Assembly (NCBI GenBank): GCA_016288175.1
Contig: JAEEYN010000054.1
Span: 1 to 14,658 of the forward strand
Origin: Bacillota bacterium
Lineage (GTDB): Bacteria; Bacillota; Clostridia; Christensenellales; CAG-138
Length of the DNA stretch: 14,658 bases
Reading direction: 5' to 3'
Within the stretch, counting starts at the first letter, position 1, and each line of letters begins with the position of its first letter. The position numbers were made by a program, and so were the translations under genes. Positions 7,051 through 13,180 of this stretch are shown here, one piece after another. Under the pieces are notes generated by a model, which did no database searches, had not been told where the DNA came from, and was given only the letters and a program-made list of their open reading frames with translations.

Positions 7051-8085
7051 ATGATCTACTTCAATTCAGACTATAATCAGGGCGCGCATCCGGAGGTCCT
7101 GGACGCGCTTATCAAAACCAACGCGGAGCATACGGACGGCTACGGGCTCGATCCGCACTGCGAAAACGCGGCGAACATGATCCGCGAACTCATCGGCGAC
7201 GAAAGCTGCGCCGTGCATTTCATGACCGGCGGAACGCCCTGCAACATCACTTTCGCGGCGGCGATGCTGAAACCCTGGCAGTCGGTGATTGCCGCCCGCA
7301 CCGGACATATCTATTTCCATGAAACCGGCGCGCTCGAGGGAACGGGGCACCGCATCGTGACGGTCGAAGCGCCGAACGGCAAGCTTACGCCGGAGCTTAT
7401 CGACGCCGCGCTTGAGGAGTATCAGGATGAGCATACGCCCGAGCCCGCGCTCTGCTATATCTCCCAGCCGACGGAGCTCGGAACGGTCTATTCGAAGGAT
7501 GAGCTCAAAGCCATTCATGCGAAGTGCCGCCGGCACGGGCTGCTGCTCTATATCGACGGCGCACGCCTCGGTGCGGCGCTGACCTGCCGCGGCAGCGACG
7601 CGGATATCCGCGATATTGCGGCGCTCTCGGACGCTTTTTATATCGGCGGAACGAAGAACGGCGCGCTCTTCGGCGAGGCGCTCGTTATCCGCAAATCGAT
7701 CGACAGCGGCTATTTCCGCCATATGATCAAACGCCAGTGCGGGATGCTCGCGAAGGGCAGGCTCATCGGCGTGCAGTTCGAAGCGCTGCTCGCGGGCGGG
7801 GAAAACAGCCTCTATTACCGCATCGCCGCGCATTCGAACGCGATGGCGGAGCTTCTTCGCGAAGGACTGAAAAAGCACGGCGTCCGCTTCGACGGCGATT
7901 CGCCGACGAACCAGATCTTCCCGATACTGCCCGCCGGCGTTGTCGGCGAACTCAAAAAAGATTTCTTCTTCTATGAATGGCGGCGCGAAAAGGACGGCAT
8001 GATCCCGATCCGCCTCGTCACCTCCTGGGGTACGGAGAGAAGCGAGGTCGAGGCGTTTATTGAAAAACTCGACGAACTGATGTGA
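7051..8085 (+). CDS. Threonine-aldolase-family PLP enzyme (beta-eliminating lyase)
   Basis: A 344-residue fold-type I PLP enzyme. It matches the low-specificity threonine aldolase family, which cleaves threonine or allo-threonine to glycine and acetaldehyde in the cytoplasm. Visible features are the start FNSDYNQGAHPEVLDAL, the cofactor-phosphate loop FMTGGTPCN (57-65), His86 in GHIYFHETGALE (likely the ring-stacking residue), Asp169 in LLLYIDGARLGAAL, and the Schiff-base lysine Lys202 in YIGGTKNGALFGEAL. The lysine motif GGTKNGALFGE differs from the SKGLGAPVGS type of E. coli LtaE, so this belongs to the divergent clade and its true substrate could differ. The start is ATG 7051, just after GGGGGAGG (7039-7046). 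An ATG at 7015 is in frame, but that extension is not family-like and lacks a ribosome site. Probably monocistronic. Confidence 0.92.
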   Translation: MIYFNSDYNQGAHPEVLDALIKTNAEHTDGYGLDPHCENAANMIRELIGDESCAVHFMTGGTPCNITFAAAMLKPWQSVIAARTGHIYFHETGALEGTGHRIVTVEAPNGKLTPELIDAALEEYQDEHTPEPALCYISQPTELGTVYSKDELKAIHAKCRRHGLLLYIDGARLGAALTCRGSDADIRDIAALSDAFYIGGTKNGALFGEALVIRKSIDSGYFRHMIKRQCGMLAKGRLIGVQFEALLAGGENSLYYRIAAHSNAMAELLREGLKKHGVRFDGDSPTNQIFPILPAGVVGELKKDFFFYEWRREKDGMIPIRLVTSWGTERSEVEAFIEKLDELM

Positions 8086-8120
8086 AAAGAAAAACGGCCG
8101 GCAACATAAACCGATGACAC

Positions 8121-8151
8121 AAAAAAGGAGGAGACGCATCTCCTCCTTTTT
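8121..8151. terminator. Bidirectional terminator between convergent genes
   Basis: AAAAAAGGAGGAGA (8121-8134), loop CGCA, TCTCCTCCTTTTT (8139-8151). The stem has 8 G/C/A-rich pairs and an A/T tract on each side. It sits between the stops of the PLP enzyme (8085) and the cysteine hydrolase (8167) and should serve both. Confidence 0.92.
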
Positions 8152-8166
8152 ATCGGATCAAAGCTT

Positions 8167-8688
8167 TTATTTGCTCAGCATTTCGATCGCTTCATCGAGC
8201 GTTACGGCGTCAACAAGCTCCTCCCAGACGTCCTCGTTGTAGTAGCGGACGGTGGTTTCGCCGGTCATGTAATTGTTGTCGAAGGTCGAATTGGTACCTT
8301 CGGGAATGATGACCTCGAAACCCCTTTCGAAAGCGGATTTCACGGTCGCGTCGATGCAGTAATTCGTTTGCAGACCGACGATCATCAAACGCTTGTCCTC
8401 CTGCTGCTTCAGGTATTTCTTGAGCTCCTTGTTGCCGAAGCAGCTGTTGATCGTTTTGACGAAAACTTTCTCGCCCGGTTCGGGATGAAGCTCGTCGATG
8501 ATCTCGAAGCCCTCGTCGCCGGCGGACAGTCCGGTGCCGGGACCGGCGTCATGCTGAACGAAGATGACTTCAACGCCGTTTTTCCTTGCGGCGTCGACGA
8601 GGCGCACCGTGCCGTCCATAAGGGCGTCATAGGCGTACAGATCATCGACCGCAATGGCTTTCTGCATATCAACAACCAAAAGAATCAT
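8167..8688 (-). CDS. Isochorismatase-like cysteine hydrolase
   Basis: A 173-residue cytoplasmic enzyme of the isochorismatase-like superfamily (nicotinamidase and related amidohydrolases). The catalytic triad is in place: Asp7 in LLVVDMQKAI, Lys78 in EKVFVKTINSCF and Cys111 in IVGLQTNYCIDATVKSAFERG. EGTNSTFDN (130-138) is the usual segment after the cysteine loop. The short length and lack of the nicotinamidase metal-binding Asp-x-His-x-x-x-His pattern suggest an uncharacterised amidase rather than a true nicotinamidase. Start ATG 8688-8686 is fixed by AAGGAGG just upstream. The frame stays open upstream to 8874, but that part has no family similarity. Two candidate leftward promoters (8757-8785 and 8952-8980) lie upstream. 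The terminator at 8121-8151 ends it. Confidence 0.92.
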   Translation of the reverse strand: MILLVVDMQKAIAVDDLYAYDALMDGTVRLVDAARKNGVEVIFVQHDAGPGTGLSAGDEGFEIIDELHPEPGEKVFVKTINSCFGNKELKKYLKQQEDKRLMIVGLQTNYCIDATVKSAFERGFEVIIPEGTNSTFDNNYMTGETTVRYYNEDVWEELVDAVTLDEAIEMLSK

Positions 8689-8756
8689 AGATATTTCCTC
8701 CTTTTTCCGATCGGCCGCGCCGCTTTTCCGACGAAGCCGAAATCGCCGATGGGCCA

Positions 8757-8785
8757 ATGATACCATAAACGACAGGCGAAAGCAA
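8757..8785 (-). promoter_or_regulatory. Near promoter of the cysteine hydrolase gene
   Basis: On the minus strand: TTGCTT (complement of 8780-8785), a 17-bp spacer and TATCAT (complement of 8757-8762) with TGG before it (extended -10). It lies about 70 bp before the ATG. Confidence 0.6.
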
Positions 8786-8800
8786 GGGAAAAGCTTTGCG

Positions 8801-8822
8801 GGAGGAACGTCACTGTTCCTCC
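8801..8822. promoter_or_regulatory. Perfect 8-bp inverted repeat upstream of the hydrolase promoter
   Basis: GGAGGAAC (8801-8808) and GTTCCTCC (8815-8822) flank a 6-base loop. There is no T-tract on either side, so it is not a typical terminator. It may be an operator or an RNA hairpin in a transcript from the upstream promoter. Confidence 0.45.
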
Positions 8823-8951
8823 GGCACAGCATAATATGCTTCAATGCAGCTCGGAGTGCAAAACCCAGCCGCAAAATCGCAAAAGATTGGCGTCGGAAGG
8901 TTTTCGCGGTGCAGAACCGTACTCCTTACGGAATAACGATCTGTCGGGTTG

Positions 8952-8980
8952 ATTATATCATGCCTCGCCGAAGATCACAA
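8952..8980 (-). promoter_or_regulatory. Second, distal leftward promoter
   Basis: On the minus strand: TTGTGA (complement of 8975-8980), a 17-bp spacer, perfect TATAAT (complement of 8952-8957) with TGA before it (extended -10). The sequence is better than the near promoter, yet it lies about 260 bp from the hydrolase ATG. It may drive a structured leader or a small RNA. Confidence 0.55.
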
Positions 8981-9149
8981 CAAGAAGCTATACTGTTTCT
9001 CGGTGATGAGGCAGCTTCTAAATGAACACAAGATGCCGCCGGCGTAGAATCATTAGTTTTGCGGTCTGCATCGTTAACACGGTTATGCACGTTTCCCCGG
9101 TCAAATAATGCGAAAAACAAAAAAGGTGAATCCGTGTCCGGCTTCGGGG

Positions 9150-9184
9150 TTGACAAACAAGTCTATTGGAGATAAAATGTATAT
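9150..9184 (+). promoter_or_regulatory. Promoter of the BlaI/M56 operon with embedded candidate operator
   Basis: Consensus TTGACA at 9150-9155, a 17-bp spacer and TAAAAT at 9173-9178. From 9162 to 9184 it shares 20 of 23 bases with 11598-11620 of the lipoprotein-array promoter, in the same register. The shared part includes TCTATT in the spacer and GTATAT after the -10. A half-dyad TCTAT-N5-ATAnA overlaps the -10, a sensible position for a repressor. Autoregulation by the BlaI-like protein is inferred. Confidence 0.75.
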
Positions 9185-9213
9185 TGTAACCTAAATCATT
9201 CGGGGAGGAAAAC

Positions 9214-9576
9214 ATGAAAGAACTCAGAATGGGCGAACTCGAAGCGCGCTTCGCGGATATTATTTGGGAAAACGAGCCCATCTCATCCGGTGAACTGTCC
9301 AAGCTTGCATTCGAAGCGCTGAACTGGAAGAAGACGACGGCTTTCACGGTGCTCCGCAAGCTTTGCGACAAGGGCATTTTCCAAAACAATCACGGCACCG
9401 TGACGCACGTTCTCACAAAGGACGAATACAAATCCCGCCGCTCCGAGCAATTTGTTGAAAACACATTCAACGGATCTCTTCCCGCTTTCATCGCCGCCTT
9501 TACGACGAAGAAGCAGCTCAGCAAGGAAGAGATCGCAGAGCTCCGCCGCATGGTGGATGAATTCGAAGGAAAGTAG
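9214..9576 (+). CDS. BlaI/MecI/CopY-family transcriptional repressor
   Basis: A 120-residue protein of normal family length. Residues about 5-70 form the winged helix: LRMGELEARFADIIWENEPISSGELSK, the recognition helix region WKKTTAFTVLRKLCDKG (38-54) and the wing (55-69, FQNNHGTVTHVLTKD). The C-terminal dimerisation helices include NGSLPAFIAAFTTKKQLSKEEIAELRRMVDEF (86-117). In characterised systems the partner membrane protease triggers cleavage of the repressor between the two domains, releasing promoters that it occludes as a dimer. The ATG at 9214 follows GGGGAGG. The M56 gene starts 5 bp after the stop, the classic repressor-sensor operon. No beta-lactamase or PBP gene is present in the window, so the target is likely something else, plausibly the downstream lipoproteins. 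Confidence 0.93.
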   Translation: MKELRMGELEARFADIIWENEPISSGELSKLAFEALNWKKTTAFTVLRKLCDKGIFQNNHGTVTHVLTKDEYKSRRSEQFVENTFNGSLPAFIAAFTTKKQLSKEEIAELRRMVDEFEGK

Positions 9577-9581
9577 TTCCA

Positions 9582-11453
9582 TTGGAAGCGTTGCTGCTGC
9601 GGATCCTGAATATGAGCATCGGCGCAGGGTGGCTGATACTGGCCGCCGTGCTGTTCCGCCTTGTGTTCAGGAACGCGCCGAAGCGTTTCCGCTGTATCGT
9701 CTGGGCGCTCGTTGCCGTGCGGCTCGTCTGCCCGCTGACCATCCGGAGCTCGCTGAGCCTCGTTCCGACTTTAACAGCGGTGACGACCGATCTTTTCTCC
9801 GGTGCTGTCCCGCAGGAGGTTTGCGCGGAACCGGAGCAACCCGAAGTCCGCACCGATTATCCGATCGTTGACGCGCTTTTGAGTGCCGATCAAACGGATA
9901 TCAGAATGGACGTAAGCAGTGAATTCGGATTCCCGACCTCTTCCGGCGGTTCCGAGCCTGACGACCGATCTTCGTGGCATTCCTTAGAAATCGGCACGTT
10001 CCCGCTGCAGATCGAGGAAAGGCAGCCCCACGCTTTGGGCGGAGCGGAAAACGAAACGGTGCGCGGCTCAATGAAGCCGGCCCGGTTAACCGCCGTATGG
10101 ATCGGCGGAGCGACGGTTATGCTCGCATATGCCGTTTTCAGCTATATCCGGATCCGTAAAAAGACGAAGGTCCGGGAAGCCCTGCCCGGGAATATCATTC
10201 GCTGCGATGAGGTCGAGACCCCGTTCATACTCGGAATTTTCCGTCCGCGGATCGTGATCCCGACGGGCATCTCCGAATATGATGCGTATTTCGCCGTCGC
10301 GCATGAAAAAGCGCATCTCGAACGGCGGGACCATCTGATCAAGCCCTTCGCGTTTTTGCTGCTCGCGGTCCATTGGTTCAACCCGCTGATGTGGCTCGGC
10401 TATATCCTCCTCAGCCGCGATATCGAGCTCGCCTGCGATGAAAGAGTCATTCGCAGCGGCGGCGCCGAGCTGAAAAAACGCTATTCCATCGCGCTGATAA
10501 ACTGCAGCATCCCGGCTTCCGCCGTTTCCGCCTGCCCGGTCGCTTTCGGCGAGATCGGCGTGAAAGCGCGCGTGCGTTCCGTCCTGAGTTACAGCAAGCC
10601 GAAATGGACGACCGTAACGGCGGCGGTGCTCTGCTGCGCGGCGATCGCGGTCTTTTTCCTCACAAGCCCGGTGAAGGGACTTGACGATCCCGCTTCGGAA
10701 AGCGGCGCGGCTTCCGTTGAAACCGATTTTTCTTCGGATAAAACGGATTACGACCGTTTCTACGTTTTCCGTGATGATGGCGCGGGGATCGATGCGGACG
10801 AAAATATTCTGCTGTCGATTTCTTCAAATGAGCACCGTTTCCGCATCGACTATCCGGACGGCGAGAGCAGCCTCGGCACGTTCAGTTATAAAGCCGAAAG
10901 CAGAATGGAGCTGACGGACGATAAGAGCGGCCGCAAGATAACGTTCCGCAAGCAGGGGAACGACCTCGTTATCGATGGCGAAGCGCAAACCGTTTTCGAA
11001 GCCGGTTCGGTCTTCGATCTGTTTGCGATCTGCTCGCAGCAGGAATACCTCTTTATCTGCGAAAACAACGGCTTTGCGTATTATCCGGATACCGGCACGC
11101 TGCTCGTTTACGGTGATTTCGAAACCGCGTACTCTCTGCTCAATGACCGCCTGCCGAATTTGCCCTCCGGAAAGAGCGCCGCTGTGCGCGATGCGCTGAA
11201 CGCCGCTTTTGCAAGCGAAGGCGAACTCACGGTCAAAAGAAGCATGATGGCGGCTCAGCTTACCCCCCTCGGGGAGAGCTACGGCGAATGCACCGCCATG
11301 CTCAGCTTTTCGCAGCAGCAAGCTGAACTCGTGATCTTTACCGCAGCAGCTGCGCCCGATACGAGTTACAAGCCCGGGGTAACGCACACAGAGAACCGGC
11401 TGACGCCCGGCAGCAAGTTCGTGAACGGATCACGAAGGTATCCATGGTGGTAA
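9582..11453 (+). CDS. M56-family (BlaR1-like) membrane metallopeptidase / signal transducer
   Basis: A 623-residue membrane protein. Spans lie at about 12-30 and 37-53 (N-terminal), 168-190, 253-274 and 342-362. The zinc protease site is intact: His241-Glu242-x2-His245 (VAHEKAHLERRDH) with Glu282 in SRDIELACDERVI as likely third ligand. Between spans 2 and 3 lies an insert of about 115 residues (53-168), low in hydrophobicity. The outside C-terminal domain (about 365-623) shows no penicillin-binding STxK/SxN/KTG set, so it is probably not a beta-lactam sensor; its ligand is unknown. Start TTG 9582 is preceded by AAGGAAAG (9566-9573) at the end of the repressor gene. An ATG ten codons later is an alternative. 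In the family, ligand binding activates the protease and leads to loss of the BlaI repressor. Confidence 0.9.
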   Translation: MEALLLRILNMSIGAGWLILAAVLFRLVFRNAPKRFRCIVWALVAVRLVCPLTIRSSLSLVPTLTAVTTDLFSGAVPQEVCAEPEQPEVRTDYPIVDALLSADQTDIRMDVSSEFGFPTSSGGSEPDDRSSWHSLEIGTFPLQIEERQPHALGGAENETVRGSMKPARLTAVWIGGATVMLAYAVFSYIRIRKKTKVREALPGNIIRCDEVETPFILGIFRPRIVIPTGISEYDAYFAVAHEKAHLERRDHLIKPFAFLLLAVHWFNPLMWLGYILLSRDIELACDERVIRSGGAELKKRYSIALINCSIPASAVSACPVAFGEIGVKARVRSVLSYSKPKWTTVTAAVLCCAAIAVFFLTSPVKGLDDPASESGAASVETDFSSDKTDYDRFYVFRDDGAGIDADENILLSISSNEHRFRIDYPDGESSLGTFSYKAESRMELTDDKSGRKITFRKQGNDLVIDGEAQTVFEAGSVFDLFAICSQQEYLFICENNGFAYYPDTGTLLVYGDFETAYSLLNDRLPNLPSGKSAAVRDALNAAFASEGELTVKRSMMAAQLTPLGESYGECTAMLSFSQQQAELVIFTAAAAPDTSYKPGVTHTENRLTPGSKFVNGSRRYPWW

Positions 11454-11481
11454 AGCGTACCGCTAAAAAAACCAATATTGC

Positions 11482-11517
11482 AGCATCGGTATTGAAAAGT
11501 GCCGATGCTTTTCTTTT
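11482..11517 (+). terminator. Intrinsic terminator after the M56 gene
   Basis: AGCATCGG (11482-11489) pairs with CCGATGCT (11502-11509) over a 12-base loop, followed by TTTCTTTT. It implies that the lipoprotein array is not read through from the BlaI/M56 operon and needs its own promoter. Confidence 0.8.
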
Positions 11518-11585
11518 GCATTGAGGAGATAGTTGCCGCTTGAACAATACAGGAACTATTAAACGGCGATCAAGTAAAAAAACTG

Positions 11586-11620
11586 TTGCACCGAAGCTCT
11601 ATTTGTGATAGAATGTATAT
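11586..11620 (+). promoter_or_regulatory. Promoter of the lipoprotein array with the same candidate operator
   Basis: TTGCAC at 11586-11591, a 17-bp spacer and TAGAAT at 11609-11614, with TG-A before it (extended -10). The element at 11598-11620 matches 9162-9184 of the BlaI/M56 promoter at 20 of 23 bases. Here the dyad is perfect: TCTAT (11598-11602), 5 bases, ATAGA (11608-11612). Direct repeats surround it: ATAGAATG at 11608 and 11629 (21 bp apart) and TGCACCGAA at 11587 and 11635 (48 bp apart). Confidence 0.75.
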
Positions 11621-11687
11621 GAATTAACATAGAATGCACCGAAACTTACCTTGATGCATCCTGATGTCTGAAAAGGAGAACAAAGCC

Positions 11688-13127
11688 ATGAAAAGAGCTA
11701 TCGCGCTCATTCTTACAGCCCTGCTGCTTCTCCCCCTCGCCGCGTGCGCGGGCGGGCAGGAACCCGCGCCGACCGCGGAACCTGGCGAAAACACCGCGGT
11801 ACCGGGCGAAGCCACCGCGGAGCCGGGCATGGAAGATTATGTGCCGGATTTCAACTATAACCCCGCGACGGATTTCGATCAGCGCTTGGGCATGAACGGC
11901 AATATGTCCACGGTCATCGAAACGGAGGACGTCTATTACTGGCTGCAGGATGACGACGGCTATCTCCGTTACTGCGAAAAGGACGGCTCCGACGGCGGCG
12001 TGGTCTGCGGCAAGCCGGAATGCGTACACGATAACGGGAACCCGATTGCCTGGCACAGGGAAAAAAACTGCAACGGCTACGTCGGCGCCACGCAGCCCTA
12101 CATGTGGATGCTGGACGGAAAAATCTACTTTATCAACGATTATGAATACATAACCGACCGGGAAGGGACCTGCGGCACGATCGTTCGCATGGACCCCGAC
12201 GGCACGAATAAGGAGGTCGTCAAGAGCATCCCGAAGCCGAAGACGCCATACGGCGAGGGCTTTTTGCCGCAGTCTTATTGCTATCACCGCGGCATGATCT
12301 ACAGCCTTGTGTGGGGAGACTTCATCGACAAGAGCGAACCGAGTCATCCCTTCCTTGTAATGGCTTTCCCGCTGGACGGGGACGATTGGATCACGATTTA
12401 CGATTCCGGCCGCGATTTCCATAACGGCTCGATAATGCCGGTTGGCGACTGCTGCTATATAGTCGACAATGCGTGGAACTTTGAGGATCCTTCGATTCTG
12501 TACGATGAAAATTATGAAGGGGAGTTCATTCGGGCTTGGAACAAAACTACCATCCTGCGCTGGTGCTCTGTCACGGGGGAATTCGAGACCTTGCACGTCG
12601 GGGACGAGCTCGTCGGGATCTTCCGCTATTGGATCGACGAAGAAGGCAATTTCTATACGATATCAAAATACGAAGAAGGCGTCGGCTCAGAGCGCGTGCT
12701 GCGCCTTGCGGACGGCGAATGGGAGGAAGTGCTGAACTTTGACGATCCCGATATGAACTACACCATCCGCTCCCTTTCGGACGGTATAGTGATCGCAAGG
12801 AATTATAAGGAGTACAACAGGAACGGCATGGATCCCGATATCGATATCTGGATCAAGCGTTACGACGGTACGACGGTTTATAAGGGCAAGCTGCCGATGG
12901 CGTGGCTCGACGCGATGGAGGAAACGAAGACGCTGGAGAGGTCGAGCCTCGTCTGCGGCGATGAAAACGAGCTTCTGTGCATCTTCGAAACAAGAAAGCG
13001 CACTCCGAACCGCAGCAACGAGCCGAGGACCTACGCCTTCGTGAAGTACGTGATAACGGAGAACGGGCTCGAAGAGATACTGCTCGGAACGACCTATCAC
13101 GCGATCATCGGCGATTGGGACTGGTAA
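11688..13127 (+). CDS. Array lipoprotein 1 (Cys/His-cluster, propeller-like repeats)
   Basis: A 479-residue lipoprotein. The signal peptide ends LPLAAC, with Cys20 as lipidation site. A disordered Pro/Glu/Thr linker (about 21-58) tethers the outside domain. A Cys/His cluster follows: Cys96, Cys107, Cys112, His114 and Cys128 (YC, then CGKPECVH, then NCNGYVG). After it come repeated strand-turn units such as LDGKIYFIND, MDPDGTNKEV, YHRGMIYSLV and WIDEEGNFYTISK that look like beta-propeller blades (DUF5050-like, tentative). No enzyme motif is recognised. ATG 11688 is preferred over an upstream in-frame ATG (11664) because AAAGGAG lies just before it and it gives a proper signal peptide. It is first of three co-directional genes with spacings of 53 and 35 bp, most likely an operon driven from 11586. 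Confidence 0.87.
   Translation: MKRAIALILTALLLLPLAACAGGQEPAPTAEPGENTAVPGEATAEPGMEDYVPDFNYNPATDFDQRLGMNGNMSTVIETEDVYYWLQDDDGYLRYCEKDGSDGGVVCGKPECVHDNGNPIAWHREKNCNGYVGATQPYMWMLDGKIYFINDYEYITDREGTCGTIVRMDPDGTNKEVVKSIPKPKTPYGEGFLPQSYCYHRGMIYSLVWGDFIDKSEPSHPFLVMAFPLDGDDWITIYDSGRDFHNGSIMPVGDCCYIVDNAWNFEDPSILYDENYEGEFIRAWNKTTILRWCSVTGEFETLHVGDELVGIFRYWIDEEGNFYTISKYEEGVGSERVLRLADGEWEEVLNFDDPDMNYTIRSLSDGIVIARNYKEYNRNGMDPDIDIWIKRYDGTTVYKGKLPMAWLDAMEETKTLERSSLVCGDENELLCIFETRKRTPNRSNEPRTYAFVKYVITENGLEEILLGTTYHAIIGDWDW
11716..11810 (+). repeat. 95-bp near-identical block, copy A
   Basis: This stretch, from within the signal-peptide codons to the linker of array lipoprotein 1, matches 14564-14658 at 94 of 95 bases. 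The single difference (G at 11739, A at 14587) changes the lipobox from LAAC to LTAC. The 28 bases just after the start codons are clearly less similar. Confidence 0.95.
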
Positions 13128-13180
13128 TAGGCGTCCAAGCATGGGGACACCCAACTGTGCGATGAAAGGAGTAAAAATCT

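Larger units (their letters stand above)
8689..9149. other. Non-coding region between divergent hydrolase and BlaI genes
   Basis: About 525 bp separate the two genes, and I find no protein gene in them. Contents, left to right: the near promoter of the hydrolase (8757-8785), a perfect 8-bp inverted repeat (8801-8822), a 13-bp palindrome AGCATA-A-TATGCT (8828-8840), a hairpin CCGTA-CTCCT-TACGG (8917-8931), a second leftward promoter (8952-8980) and a split dyad TGCCTC...ATCAC / GTGAT-GAGGCA (8961-9013). From 9014 to 9149 I see nothing of note. The stretch 8800-8945 could be a long leader of the hydrolase or a small RNA. Confidence 0.45.

Noticed and set aside
7066..8139. A 357-codon minus-strand frame opposite the PLP enzyme
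   Set aside because: The plus-strand gene has every family motif. The antisense frame has no ribosome site, no domain, and runs through the bidirectional terminator.
8689..8874. N-terminal extension of the cysteine hydrolase
   Set aside because: The family start MILLVVDMQ follows AAGGAGG directly; the extension spans the near promoter and has no similarity to the family.
9782..9973. 13-bp direct repeat GACGACCGATCTT within the M56 insert (9782 and 9961)
   Set aside because: The copies are 179 bp apart and in different reading frames, so it does not look like an in-frame duplication; chance in GC-biased code is likely.
9214..11453. A complete beta-lactam resistance operon
   Set aside because: Regulator and M56 partner are present, but no beta-lactamase or penicillin-binding protein gene lies in the window and the sensor lacks penicillin-binding motifs.
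11646..12596. A 316-codon minus-strand frame opposite array lipoprotein 1
   Set aside because: It shadows a gene with a clear lipobox, promoter and paralogues, and lacks motifs or a ribosome site of its own.
13132..13156. Imperfect hairpin GGCGTCC / GGACACC between array genes 1 and 2
   Set aside because: One mismatch and no T-tract, so it does not qualify as a terminator; too weak to call a processing site.
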